64,000 nucleotides of DNA. Origin: Synechococcus sp. WH 8109. Lineage in GTDB: Bacteria > Cyanobacteriota > Cyanobacteriia > PCC-6307 > Cyanobiaceae. The notes under the pieces were generated by a model, which did no database searches, was not told where the DNA came from, and was given only the letters and a program-made list of their open reading frames with translations. Both the position numbers and the translations under genes were made by a program. Of the stretch, positions 8,039 to 16,906 are shown in pieces; within the stretch, counting starts at the first letter, position 1; each line of letters opens with the position of its first letter. The stretch covers positions 62,001 to 126,000 of the forward strand of contig NZ_CP006882.1 in NCBI RefSeq assembly GCF_000161795.2, given 5' to 3'.

Positions 8039-10744
8039 TCAGGCCGCCAACTGATCAAGCACCTGACGGGCCCCTTGCACCACGGTCTTGGGAACGCCGG
8101 CCAGGCGTGCCGCCTCGATGCCGTAGCTGCGGCTGGCGCCGCCGGCCTGCACTTGATGAAGGAACACCAGATCCTCACCGGTTTCCTCCACCAGCACCTG
8201 GAAGTTGGCCACGTTGTCGCGCTCGGATGCCAGGTTGTTGAGCTCGTGATAATGGGTGGCGAACACCGTGCGGCTGCCCAGGTCGCCGGCCAGGTGCTCG
8301 CTCACGGCCCAGGCGATCGAGAGGCCATCGAAGGTGGCGGTGCCCCGCCCGATTTCATCGAGCAGCACCAGGGAACGCTCGCTGGCGTGGTGAAGGATGT
8401 TGGCGGTTTCGGCCATCTCCACCATGAAGGTGGACTGGCCGGCGGCCAGATCATCCACAGCACCCACCCGGGTGAAGATTCGATCGGCAATGCCGACCGT
8501 GGCGGAGCGTGCCGGAACCCAGCTGCCGATCTGAGCCATCAACTGAATCAGGCCGATCTGGCGTAGGTAGCAGCTCTTGCCACTGGCGTTAGGGCCCGTG
8601 AGCACCACCAGATCGGTGCCTTCACCGAGCTGCACATCATTGGGGGTGAAAGCCTTTTCCACCAGCCGTTGCTCCACCACCGGATGGCGGCTGGCCTTCA
8701 GCTGCAGCCCCCGGCCGTCGGTGATAGTTGGTGCGCAGTAGCCACCGCTGGCGGCCACATCGGCCAGGCCGGTGAGGGCATCGAGGGCAGCAACGGCGCG
8801 GGCCGCCTGGCGGATCGGGGCGGCCATGGCCCCCACCTGATCGCGCAGCTGGCAGAACAGTTCGTATTCCCTCTGGCAAGCCCGGGCCCGTAGCTGGAAG
8901 ATGCGGCCCTCCCGCTCCTTGAGATCCGGGGTGATGAAGCGTTCCTCGTTGGCCAGGGTCTGGCGCCGGATCCAGTGGTCAGGCACGGCGTTGGCCTTGG
9001 CTTTGCTCACCGCCAGGAAATAGCCGAAGGTGCGGTGGTGTTGCAGCTTCAGCGTGCTGATGCCACTGCGTTGGCGCTCCTGCTGCTCCTGGTGGCTCAG
9101 CCAGGCTTCTTGATCGTCCAGCTGGTTGCGCAGCCCATCCAGTAGCGGGTCGACGCCGTCATGGATCAGATCGCCCTCGGAGAGGGAGAGCGGTGGGGCC
9201 TGCACCAGCTTGTGGCGAATCGTCCGGGCCAGCTCGGCCAGGGCTGGATCGGGGCTGAGCAGCTGCTGCAACCACTCCGGCCCTGCGCTGATCGCAGAGT
9301 CCAGACGAGCGGTGAGTTGGGGCAACCGTTCCAGGCCATCGGCGATGGCCACCAGATCGCGGGCACCGGCATGGCCCGCTCCGGCCCGGCCGGCCAGCCG
9401 CTCCAGGTCGCCCATCGGGCGCAGCAGCTGGCGGATCGCCATCCGCAGGTTGCGTTCACCCACCAGGCTGCTCACCAGATCCTGCCGCTGCTGAATGGCC
9501 TGGCGCTCCATCAAGGGTGCTTCCAGCCAGCGGCGCAGGCAACGGCCGCCCATCGCGGTGAGGGTGCGATCGATCGCCCACAGCAACGATCCCTGCAGCT
9601 GGTTGTCGCGCTGGGTGGCGGTGAGCTCGAGGTTGCGGCGGGTCTGGGCATCCAGCACCAGGGCATCGCCGCGGTGCACGATCGCCGGCACCTCCAGGGG
9701 GATGCGGCTGTCCTGCTCCAGGGGCTGTGTGTCCTGCAGATAGCGCAGCAGGCCGCCGAGGGCCTGCAGGGCCAGGGGGTGCTCCGGCAGGCCGAGGCCA
9801 TCGAGGCTGCTGAGGCCGTAGTGCTGCTGCAGGGTGCGCTCTGCTTCGACTGGGCTGAAGGGGGTGCTGGCCGTTGGCGTCAGCCGCAACCGTTCCGGGC
9901 ACCAGGCCGGCCGCTCAGCATCGAGGGCGGCGGCCCAGAGCAGTTCGGAGGCCTCCTGCTGGGCCAGCTGCTGGTGCAGGGCGAAGCTGTCTTCCCGTTG
10001 CATCACTTGCACTTCGCCGGTGCTCACGTCGGCGCTGGCCAGGCCCCAGCGCAGCGGTTGTTTCCCCTGGGCCGGCTCCACCACCACCGCCGCCAGCCAG
10101 TTGTTGCGGCGGGCGCTGAGCATGCCCTCCTCCAACACGGTGCCGGGGGTCAGCACCCGGGTGATGTCCCGCTTGAGCAGGGCACCCTTGGTGGGGGTGG
10201 TTTCTAGTTGATCGCAAAGGGCCACGCTGTAGCCCTGCTTGATCAGTTCGGCGCAGTAGCGCTCAGCGGCGTGGTGGGGGATGCCCGCCATCGGCACCCG
10301 GCCGATCGCCTTGCCGCCCTCCTTGCCGGTGAGGGTGAGTTCCAGCACCCGGGAGAGTTCGATCGCGTCTTCGAAGAAGCACTCGAAGAAGTCGCCCAGG
10401 CGGTAGAGCAGCACCCGATCGGGATGGGCCGCTTTGAGCTCCACGTAGTGGCGCAGCATTGGTGTTAGCTGCAGCGGGTCCAGCTGGCTGTGGTGGCCCC
10501 AGGCCAGTTCGTCGCTCCCGGGTTCGGAATCGTTTGCAGCCGGGGGTTCGCTTCTGCCCTCGCTTGCCGTGGCCTGGCGCGTTCGGGGCCGGGCGGCGGC
10601 ATCGGCCCCAAGTTCGTCGTCGCTGAGGTCGGGGCTGGCGGCCTCAGGTTCGCTGGTGGGTGCCGTCGATGCGGCCGGCTCAGGCGCCCCGAACAGATTG
10701 CCCTGCAGGGCGTCGTCAGGGGGCTGGGACGCGGACCGGGGCAT
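8039..10744 (-). CDS. mutS: DNA mismatch repair protein MutS
   Basis: MutS recognises mispaired and looped bases and starts mismatch repair. The 901-residue protein has an extra N-terminal segment of about 85 residues that is Pro/Ala/Ser/Asp-rich and probably disordered. After it comes the mismatch-binding domain, whose [16 protein letters not shown] supplies the Phe-x-Glu wedge. Connector, core and clamp domains follow. The ABC-type ATPase has Walker [16 protein letters not shown], the signature region [14 protein letters not shown], Walker [16 protein letters not shown] and FATHYHEL. Most MutS1 proteins are near 850 residues, so the excess is the N-terminal tail. It follows the GNAT gene by 52 nt on the same strand. 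Confidence 0.97.
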   Translation of the reverse strand: MPRSASQPPDDALQGNLFGAPEPAASTAPTSEPEAASPDLSDDELGADAAARPRTRQATASEGRSEPPAANDSEPGSDELAWGHHSQLDPLQLTPMLRHYVELKAAHPDRVLLYRLGDFFECFFEDAIELSRVLELTLTGKEGGKAIGRVPMAGIPHHAAERYCAELIKQGYSVALCDQLETTPTKGALLKRDITRVLTPGTVLEEGMLSARRNNWLAAVVVEPAQGKQPLRWGLASADVSTGEVQVMQREDSFALHQQLAQQEASELLWAAALDAERPAWCPERLRLTPTASTPFSPVEAERTLQQHYGLSSLDGLGLPEHPLALQALGGLLRYLQDTQPLEQDSRIPLEVPAIVHRGDALVLDAQTRRNLELTATQRDNQLQGSLLWAIDRTLTAMGGRCLRRWLEAPLMERQAIQQRQDLVSSLVGERNLRMAIRQLLRPMGDLERLAGRAGAGHAGARDLVAIADGLERLPQLTARLDSAISAGPEWLQQLLSPDPALAELARTIRHKLVQAPPLSLSEGDLIHDGVDPLLDGLRNQLDDQEAWLSHQEQQERQRSGISTLKLQHHRTFGYFLAVSKAKANAVPDHWIRRQTLANEERFITPDLKEREGRIFQLRARACQREYELFCQLRDQVGAMAAPIRQAARAVAALDALTGLADVAASGGYCAPTITDGRGLQLKASRHPVVEQRLVEKAFTPNDVQLGEGTDLVVLTGPNASGKSCYLRQIGLIQLMAQIGSWVPARSATVGIADRIFTRVGAVDDLAAGQSTFMVEMAETANILHHASERSLVLLDEIGRGTATFDGLSIAWAVSEHLAGDLGSRTVFATHYHELNNLASERDNVANFQVLVEETGEDLVFLHQVQAGGASRSYGIEAARLAGVPKTVVQGARQVLDQLAA

Positions 10745-10796
10745 CGGCTGATCTGACGGATTCGGATCGTACCGGGCCTAACCGGATTGAGATGCC

Positions 10797-11252
10797 TCAG
10801 CGGCGCAGCACCATCAGCTGCTGGGGATTCGCATCCTGGAAGCCCAGTTGCCGGTAGAAGCCTGCGCTCTTGGTGGTCATCAGATACACCCGCTCCACCC
10901 CCACCACCGGTGGGGTGTGGAGCAGTTCTTCGATCACCCGGCGGCCGAGGCCGTGGCCCTGCAGATCGCCGGCCACCACGATGTCCCAGAGCACGGCCCG
11001 ACTGAAGCCATCGGAGGTGGCCCGGCCAAAGCCCACCAGCCGCTTGCCGCGCCAGAGGCTCACCACGGCATCGCTTCCGGCCAGCAAACGCTTCAGCTGA
11101 GCAAAGCTGCGGCCGCGGGCCCAGAAGGCGTGGCGATCGAACAGTCGTTGCAGTTTGAGCAGCGCTCGGCTGGGGCGCAGATCCGGCCCGAGGCCAAGCC
11201 AACGCAGGCCTGGTGCACCGGGGGCATGGTGAACCAGCCGGATCGGGGTCAC
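10797..11252 (-). CDS. GNAT-family N-acetyltransferase (Ycf52-like)
   Basis: This 151-residue protein belongs to the Gcn5-related N-acetyltransferase fold, which uses acetyl-CoA to acetylate amines. LVGFGRATSDG and AVLWDIVVAGDLQGHGLGR form the beta4 and acetyl-CoA-binding segments; the Q/R-x-x-G-x-G/A loop reads QGHGLGR. FYRQLGFQ is the usual C-terminal beta6 motif. It resembles the acetyltransferase encoded as ycf52 in some plastids, but the substrate cannot be told from sequence. It lies immediately upstream of mutS on the same strand and is divergent from uvrB across a 74-nt gap. Confidence 0.85.
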   Translation of the reverse strand: MTPIRLVHHAPGAPGLRWLGLGPDLRPSRALLKLQRLFDRHAFWARGRSFAQLKRLLAGSDAVVSLWRGKRLVGFGRATSDGFSRAVLWDIVVAGDLQGHGLGRRVIEELLHTPPVVGVERVYLMTTKSAGFYRQLGFQDANPQQLMVLRR

Positions 11253-11326
11253 GGGTCGGGGAGCCGCATCACTTCATCTTGCTCCCCGGCGATAATTGAC
11301 GGCCGCCGTTTGGCCCCGCAGCACCC

Positions 11327-13366
11327 ATGCCCGCCTACGACCTCACGGCTCCGTATTCGCCGAAGGGCGACCAGCCGACTGCGATCAAGCAACTGGTGGC
11401 GGGGGTGAACAGTGGTGAGCGCTATCAGACGCTGTTGGGGGCGACGGGCACGGGCAAGACGTTCACGATGGCCAACGTCATCGCCCAGACCGGCCGGCCG
11501 GCGCTGGTGCTGGCCCACAACAAAACCCTGGCGGCCCAGCTCTGCAACGAGCTGCGCGAGTTCTTCCCGGAGAACGCCGTTGAGTACTTCATTTCCTATT
11601 ACGACTATTACCAACCGGAGGCCTACGTACCGGTCAGCGACACCTACATCGCCAAGACGGCGTCGATCAACGAGGAAATCGACATGCTGCGCCACTCGGC
11701 GACGCGCTCACTGTTTGAACGGCGCGATGTGATCGTGGTGGCCTCGATCAGCTGCATCTACGGCCTGGGCATTCCAAGTGAATACCTCAAGGCGGCGGTG
11801 AAGTTCGAGGTGGGCGAGACCCTCAACATCCGCAGCCAGCTGCGGGAGCTGGTGAATAACCAGTACAGCCGCAACGACACCGAAATCGCCCGCGGCCGTT
11901 TCCGCATGAAGGGGGATGTGCTGGAGATCGGCCCCGCCTATGAAGACCGGCTGGTGAGGGTTGAGCTCTTCGGCGACGAGGTCGAGGCGATCCGCTACGT
12001 CGACCCCACCACCGGCGAGATCCTGCAAAGCATGGACGCTGTGAACATCTACCCGGCCAAGCACTTTGTGACGCCGAAAGACCGGCTGGATTCCGCCATA
12101 AGCGCCATCCGCTCAGAACTGCGGGAGCGGCTGGATGTGCTCAACGGCGAAGGCAAGTTGCTGGAAGCCCAGCGGCTGGAGCAGCGCACCAAGTACGACC
12201 TGGAGATGTTGGGTCAGGTGGGCTACTGCAACGGGGTGGAGAACTACGCCCGCCATCTGGCCGGCCGCGAAGAGGGCACCCCGCCGGAGTGCCTGATCGA
12301 TTACTTCCCGGACGACTGGCTGCTGATCGTGGACGAGAGCCACGTCACCTGTTCCCAGCTGCAGGCGATGTACAACGGCGACCAGGCCCGCAAGAAGGTG
12401 CTGATCGAGCACGGCTTCCGCCTGCCCAGTGCTGCTGACAACCGGCCGTTGAAGGGGGCTGAATTCTGGGATAAGGCGCGTCAGACGGTCTTCGTCTCAG
12501 CCACCCCGGGGAACTGGGAGATGGAGGTGAGCGGCGGTGAGGTGGCGGAGCAGGTGATCCGCCCCACTGGGGTGCTTGATCCGGTGGTGGAGGTGCGGCC
12601 TACCACCGGCCAGGTGGACGACCTTCTCGGAGAGATTCGCAATCGGTCGGCCAAGAACCAGCGGGTTCTGGTCACCACCCTCACCAAGCGGATGGCGGAA
12701 GACCTTACGGATTACCTGGCGGAGAACGAGGTGCGGGTGCGCTATTTGCACTCGGAGATCCACTCGATCGAGCGGATCGAGATCATCCAGGATTTGCGCC
12801 TGGGGGAATACGACGTCTTGGTGGGGGTGAATCTGCTGCGGGAGGGCCTGGACCTGCCTGAGGTGAGCCTGGTGGCGATTCTCGATGCGGATAAGGAAGG
12901 TTTCCTGCGGGCCGAGCGCTCCCTGATCCAGACCATCGGCCGGGCCGCTCGCCATGTGGAGGGGATGGCGCTGCTCTATGCCGACAACATGACTGACTCG
13001 ATGGCCAAAGCTATTTCCGAAACCGAGCGACGCCGGGCGATCCAGCAGGCCTACAACGAGAAGAACGGCGTCGTGCCAACTGCCGCGGGCAAGAAGGCCA
13101 GCAACTCGATCCTCAGTTTCCTGGAGCTGAGCCGCAAGCTCAAGCAGGACGGCCCCGATGCCGATCTGGTGGAGGTTGTGGGCAAGGCGGCCAAGGCCCT
13201 GGAGGACGATCCCGATGCAGGCCTGGCGCTGGAGGCGTTGCCGGAGTTGATCGATCAGCTCGAGGCAAAGATGAAGCAGGCGGCTAAGAAGCTCGATTTC
13301 GAAGAAGCCGCCAACCTGCGAGACCGGGTGAAGCAGCTGCGCCAAAAGATGGCGGGTTCGCATTGA
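11327..13366 (+). CDS. uvrB: Excinuclease ABC subunit B
   Basis: UvrB is the damage-verifying helicase of nucleotide excision repair: it is loaded by UvrA and then recruits UvrC. The 679-residue protein has Walker [15 protein letters not shown], the beta-hairpin segment [12 protein letters not shown] that inserts between DNA strands, the DExH-type VDESH, and helicase motifs V/VI ([26 protein letters not shown]). The C-terminal UVR motif ([20 protein letters not shown]) binds UvrC. Length is normal. A GATAAT element lies in the short intergenic region shared with the divergent GNAT gene and could be a -10 box. Confidence 0.98.
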   Translation: MPAYDLTAPYSPKGDQPTAIKQLVAGVNSGERYQTLLGATGTGKTFTMANVIAQTGRPALVLAHNKTLAAQLCNELREFFPENAVEYFISYYDYYQPEAYVPVSDTYIAKTASINEEIDMLRHSATRSLFERRDVIVVASISCIYGLGIPSEYLKAAVKFEVGETLNIRSQLRELVNNQYSRNDTEIARGRFRMKGDVLEIGPAYEDRLVRVELFGDEVEAIRYVDPTTGEILQSMDAVNIYPAKHFVTPKDRLDSAISAIRSELRERLDVLNGEGKLLEAQRLEQRTKYDLEMLGQVGYCNGVENYARHLAGREEGTPPECLIDYFPDDWLLIVDESHVTCSQLQAMYNGDQARKKVLIEHGFRLPSAADNRPLKGAEFWDKARQTVFVSATPGNWEMEVSGGEVAEQVIRPTGVLDPVVEVRPTTGQVDDLLGEIRNRSAKNQRVLVTTLTKRMAEDLTDYLAENEVRVRYLHSEIHSIERIEIIQDLRLGEYDVLVGVNLLREGLDLPEVSLVAILDADKEGFLRAERSLIQTIGRAARHVEGMALLYADNMTDSMAKAISETERRRAIQQAYNEKNGVVPTAAGKKASNSILSFLELSRKLKQDGPDADLVEVVGKAAKALEDDPDAGLALEALPELIDQLEAKMKQAAKKLDFEEAANLRDRVKQLRQKMAGSH

Positions 13367-13381
13367 GTTGGTTGGGTCGTT

Positions 13382-13456
13382 TCATCCCTTGAGCCAGTAC
13401 CTCACCAGATCTTCCAGGGTTGTGGTGGATTGACCGTCGGACCCTCCGTAGTGCAT
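13382..13456 (-). CDS. Candidate 24-residue small protein
   Basis: A minus-strand frame between uvrB and the tRNA gene reads MHYGGSDGQSTTTLEDLVRY and then WLKG. It starts at an ATG at 13456; a TTG at 13486 would add ten residues, GNNRCDLDS after the start. The composition looks protein-like: a polar N-terminus followed by an amphipathic helix (LEDLVRYWL). It does not show the Arg/Pro-rich look of antisense frames in GC-rich DNA. It converges on the uvrB stop. No function or family can be named from sequence. Confidence 0.4.
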   Translation of the reverse strand: MHYGGSDGQSTTTLEDLVRYWLKG

Positions 13457-13496
13457 GCTGTCCAGGTCGCAACGGTTGTTACCCAAGCGATGAATT

Positions 13497-13568
13497 GCGG
13501 ATGTAGCTCAGTGGTAGAGCATCTCCTTGCCAAGGAGAGGGTCGAGAGTTCGAATCTCTTCATCCGCT
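13497..13568 (+). tRNA. trnG-GCC: tRNA-Gly (anticodon GCC)
   Basis: The acceptor stem GCGGATG pairs with CATCCGC. The D arm TAGCTCAGTGGTAGAGCA, the anticodon stem-loop CTCCTTGCCAAGGAG with GCC at the wobble-to-third positions, and the T arm GAGAGTTCGAATCTCTT are all in place. Total length is 72 nt including discriminator T; CCA is not encoded. The sequence becomes clearly richer in A+T directly downstream, so this tRNA marks the edge of the accessory region. Confidence 0.97.
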
Positions 13569-13768
13569 TGTAAAAATATTGGAATGCCAGCCGTCTGGTG
13601 TGGCCTCAATCCCAAGGTTGGTCTGAGCTTCGACACCATTGTCAAATCAGTGCGCCTAGGGTCACTAGAGCCATCAATGCAAGGAAGATTTGACCAGGGT
13701 CTTTTACGACCAATTCATTTCTGAGTGTGATTCGTGATGAAATATTGCTGTGATGATCAACTGAATTG

Positions 13769-15121
13769 ATGTGGTCCAGGGATCCCAGAAGCCTGATGTT
13801 TGTGGCTGCGGGTCTTGATTTAGCGGGTCAGGTTGTCTTTCTTGCCCTTCTCGCTGCCGCTACGAACTGGCTTCCTGTACCCATTGCGATCCAAACATTG
13901 GCATGGCCTTGGGGTTGGACTGTCTTTTGTTTGTTGCTTTATCCCTCCCTGGGCTGGCTGTTTGGCAGCTACACGGTCCTGCGTTGGCGTCATCTCCCGC
14001 AGTTACTGCTGTTGCAACGGGTCTTCCTAACGTGCGTTGCCACACTTGTTGTTGTGGCAATCGCCCGTTGGTTGACCAATCCGGCCGAAAGTATTTGGCT
14101 ACTCCATCGCCGGGTGCAGCTGCTCTGGTTGAGCGGTGTGTGCCTTTGGTCGTTATTGGTGCGGATCAGTTTGCGAAGAGGTTTGGTGCTTTCGGATTCC
14201 CCTCAGTTGTTGTTGGTTGCCGATAGTCAAGAAGCGCAGGTTATTCAGCAGGCTTGGAGTCGTGTTCCGCAACTGCAAAATTTGCAGTTACTTGAGTCTG
14301 ATCAACTTCAAGAGCATGTCCAGGCGACGAATGAGCGTTGTCTGATCACGTTGGGGTCTAAATGGCGGAAGACTCAGCACTTATGTCTGAGTGAGCAGTT
14401 GGATGCGTTGGATCCACGCCAGGTTCAGGTGATCTCGCCACCGGGATTATTTGAGCGCCAGCAGGAGCGTTTGCCTCCAGCTCTCCTAGGTAAGGGCTGG
14501 ATGACCTATGACGAAATGCCCTGGGCAGCACCGCTCAGTTTCCAGACGCAGCTCAAGCGAGCTTCTGACCTGATTCTCGCTTCGGCTTTGCTCATGATCA
14601 CCTCACCGCTGCTGCTGTTGGCAATGGGTTGGATTTGGCTGGACGATTCAGGCCCGGTGTTCTACCGCCAAAAACGATCAGGCTGGATGGGTGAACCGTT
14701 CACGGTGTTGAAACTGCGCACGATGCGTGTTCAGCCGGCTCATTCGGTTGCGAGCTGGACGCAAAAGGGTGATCAGCGCATTACTCGTGCAGGCAAGGTT
14801 TTGCGCCGGTTCAGGATTGATGAACTGCCGCAGCTGCTCAATGTGTTGAAAGGAGATATGAGCCTAATCGGGCCACGGCCAGAACGTCCGGAGTTGGAAG
14901 ACGAGTTGGAAAATAATATTCCTCATTACCGCATGCGTCATTGGATGCGACCTGGCCTAAGTGGATGGGCACAGGTTTGCGCTCCATATGCAAGCAGTAT
15001 TGAAGATTCCGATCTCAAATTATCTTACGACTTGTTTTATCTCAAGAGATTTAATGTCTGGCTTGATTTGATAATTTTGTTCCGCACAGTGAAAACAATT
15101 TTAAAGGCTTCTGGTCGATAG
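13769..15121 (+). CDS. Polyprenyl-phosphate glycosylphosphotransferase (exopolysaccharide sugar transferase)
   Basis: Enzymes of this bacterial sugar transferase family move a sugar-1-phosphate from a nucleotide sugar onto undecaprenyl phosphate at the inner membrane, which starts assembly of a polysaccharide repeat unit. The 450-residue protein has an N-terminal region with about four membrane helices (residues 8-140) and a central CoA/nucleotide-binding-like soluble region. The catalytic domain begins at KRASDLILASALLMITSPLL (reentrant helix), followed by FYRQKRSGWMGEPFTVLKLR and LIGPRPERPEL, the conserved active-site segments. The ATG at 13769 follows an in-frame TTG by one codon; no strong ribosome site is visible. 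It likely primes the glycan made by the glycosyltransferases 10-25 kb downstream, but the sugar cannot be told. Confidence 0.9.
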   Translation: MWSRDPRSLMFVAAGLDLAGQVVFLALLAAATNWLPVPIAIQTLAWPWGWTVFCLLLYPSLGWLFGSYTVLRWRHLPQLLLLQRVFLTCVATLVVVAIARWLTNPAESIWLLHRRVQLLWLSGVCLWSLLVRISLRRGLVLSDSPQLLLVADSQEAQVIQQAWSRVPQLQNLQLLESDQLQEHVQATNERCLITLGSKWRKTQHLCLSEQLDALDPRQVQVISPPGLFERQQERLPPALLGKGWMTYDEMPWAAPLSFQTQLKRASDLILASALLMITSPLLLLAMGWIWLDDSGPVFYRQKRSGWMGEPFTVLKLRTMRVQPAHSVASWTQKGDQRITRAGKVLRRFRIDELPQLLNVLKGDMSLIGPRPERPELEDELENNIPHYRMRHWMRPGLSGWAQVCAPYASSIEDSDLKLSYDLFYLKRFNVWLDLIILFRTVKTILKASGR

Positions 15122-15721
15122 ACGTTCGAATAATTTTCGTGCATTGATGAAGCTCTTCGATGCAAATTGATTTGGCTTTGATTTCCGTATCCTCTTTGCT
15201 TCTAGTCTGGCCAGCAAGGGCTATTTCCTTTGGTCACGCTAGCTGAATAAAAGTTCTAAATAATTTGAGTGATTATTTGTATTTTTGGAGGAGGCTTAGG
15301 AATTTGTGCCCGCCGAAAAAAGTCATAAAAATGATTTTCGAATCTATTAAAGATGTTCGCCTGATGATTTTCTTGAGTGGATTAAATAATCAGCAATTCC
15401 ATATTTAACTAATCCGAATCGAATAAAAGAGTCCACTTTTGATAGGCGAGAAAGGAAGATATTGGAGTCCTCTTTATTTTTTGTGCTTTCAGTCATTTAT
15501 GAACTATCTCGCGAATCCTTGTGTCGTAATGATCGTTTTGTCTTTTAGCCTGTTGCTATCACCACTAATCGACTCTTGATTTGCTCATGTTTTGAGTCTT
15601 CACAATCAGGCTCTACTCTGATGCCATAGATCTTCGGATCTAGGATAAATTTATATGCGATTGTGCCGCTAGTGTTGCGTAGTGTGAGACAGGCTCTTAT
15701 TGCTTGTGATAAAGATAATTC
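15122..15721. other. 600-nt A+T-rich gap without a recognisable gene
   Basis: This gap between the sugar transferase and the type I secretion adaptor contains stops in all frames. The only structure seen is a perfect stem TAGATC-TTCG-GATCTA at 15627-15642 with a stable UUCG tetraloop. It is not followed by a T-run on either strand. The composition suggests decayed or regulatory DNA, but no remnant could be recognised. Confidence 0.6.
15627..15642. other. UUCG tetraloop hairpin
   Basis: Six perfect base pairs (TAGATC/GATCTA) enclose a TTCG loop, about 80 nt beyond the end of the hlyD-like gene on its downstream side. It could stabilise the 3' end of that transcript. There is no adjoining T-run, so it is not called a terminator. 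Confidence 0.45.
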
Positions 15722-16906
15722 TTATAATTTGCGCAAAGAATCAACTTTCTCCTGAAAACTTCCAAGCAAAAGCTGTAGGTAGCTTACTTTTCTTAGCTTG
15801 ATGTTAGAAGTCAAGCTCATGCCCACTTGCAGTGGAAGTTCTTGGCCATCTTTCAGTTTGAGTTGCTGGCTGTCGAGTTGAATCATGGCAGGGTAGCGAT
15901 ACTCTGGGCGATTATCGATTTGGCTAGGCGGCAGTGCATCTGAGCCAATGCTCTTTACTTTTCCTTCCAGAACTCCGAAATCAGTCGCTGGGAAAGAATC
16001 AATGCTGAGATCTGCAGGCATGCCCACTTTTACGAAGCCGATTTCACGGCTTGGAATCTCAACACGTGCTTCAAGCGTGTCGTAAGGAACAATTTTCATA
16101 ACCGTTTCAGTACTTTGCGCCACATAGCCCTCTCCTCGTGGTTTGAGGTCAAAGACAATTCCGTCGACGGGTGAGCGTAAGGCTTGATAGCGAATGTTTA
16201 CCGCGGCTTCGGTGATTTGAGCCTGCAGTTCTTGAAGTTCCGCTTTGAGCTGTTGGATTTGTTGATTTTGAGCTGCTTGTTGACGCATTCGATCAACACG
16301 TACTTGATTAAGACTTCCAATTGTCTCTTCTACTCGGTAGAGTTGTTGCAAATACTGTAATTCAGAGGCCGCACCTTGTTCACTCAGGATTTCATAGCGA
16401 GATAATATTTTTTGCTGTAACTTTAAGTTATTGTTCAGAGTTTTCGTTTCTTCGTCATTCAGAAGCAGATATTGGCTCAATTCTAGTTGCTTAAGTTCAA
16501 GTTGTTGAGTTTTTAGTTTTTTGCTTTCTTGTAGTGAGTTTAATCGCTGTTCTGTTGCCTCTCCGTCGAGGCGCATGACAATGTCGCCTGCATTTACTTC
16601 ATCGCCATCTTTTACCAGGATCTTTGAAGCAATTCCGCCCGTTGGCATTTGAACTTCTTGCACGGAACCAAGAGGCTCGAGTTTGCCTGTAACTGAGACT
16701 ATTTCGTCTGTCTTGGCAATCGCTAGCCATGCCACGGCAAATGTTGCCGTTCCCATGAGTCCCCAAGTGGTGGTGCGCATCCAAATGGGTGATTGTTGGA
16801 TAACCTCACCTTCACCTTCTTGCTCCTGAAAGACTTGTTCGATTAAGTCTTGAGCTTTCTTGATAAGCTCAAATGGAGATTTAATCATTTCTCTAGTGCG
16901 TGACAT
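15722..16906 (-). CDS. HlyD-family membrane fusion protein (type I secretion adaptor)
   Basis: HlyD-type adaptors link an inner-membrane ABC exporter to an outer-membrane TolC channel. The 394-residue product has a cytoplasmic N-terminus of about 45 residues and one membrane helix (WGLMGTATFAVAWLAIA). The first lipoyl half follows (TGGIASKILVKDGDEV), then a long coiled coil (about residues 115-240, rich in Gln/Leu/Glu) and the second lipoyl half with LRSPVDGIVFDLKPRGEGYV. The last domain carries the typical membrane-proximal beta barrel (VGMPADLSIDSFPATDFGVL). Its ATG directly abuts the TAA of the upstream ABC exporter gene, so the two are translationally coupled. Confidence 0.93.
   Translation of the reverse strand: MSRTREMIKSPFELIKKAQDLIEQVFQEQEGEGEVIQQSPIWMRTTTWGLMGTATFAVAWLAIAKTDEIVSVTGKLEPLGSVQEVQMPTGGIASKILVKDGDEVNAGDIVMRLDGEATEQRLNSLQESKKLKTQQLELKQLELSQYLLLNDEETKTLNNNLKLQQKILSRYEILSEQGAASELQYLQQLYRVEETIGSLNQVRVDRMRQQAAQNQQIQQLKAELQELQAQITEAAVNIRYQALRSPVDGIVFDLKPRGEGYVAQSTETVMKIVPYDTLEARVEIPSREIGFVKVGMPADLSIDSFPATDFGVLEGKVKSIGSDALPPSQIDNRPEYRYPAMIQLDSQQLKLKDGQELPLQVGMSLTSNIKLRKVSYLQLLLGSFQEKVDSLRKL

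Noticed and set aside
9161-10207. Long plus-strand open frame inside mutS
   Set aside because: Antisense to a complete MutS with all motifs. The frame has no recognisable domain and is explained by codon bias.
12497-13363. Long minus-strand open frame inside uvrB
   Set aside because: Antisense to conserved uvrB helicase motifs; no signature of its own.
13540-13568. Use of the tRNA-Gly 3' end as an integration attachment site
   Set aside because: No second copy of the tRNA 3' sequence was found at the other edge of the accessory region, and no integrase gene is present in the window.
15627-15642. Intrinsic terminator at the TTCG hairpin
   Set aside because: The stem is only six pairs of mixed composition, and no T-run follows on either strand.
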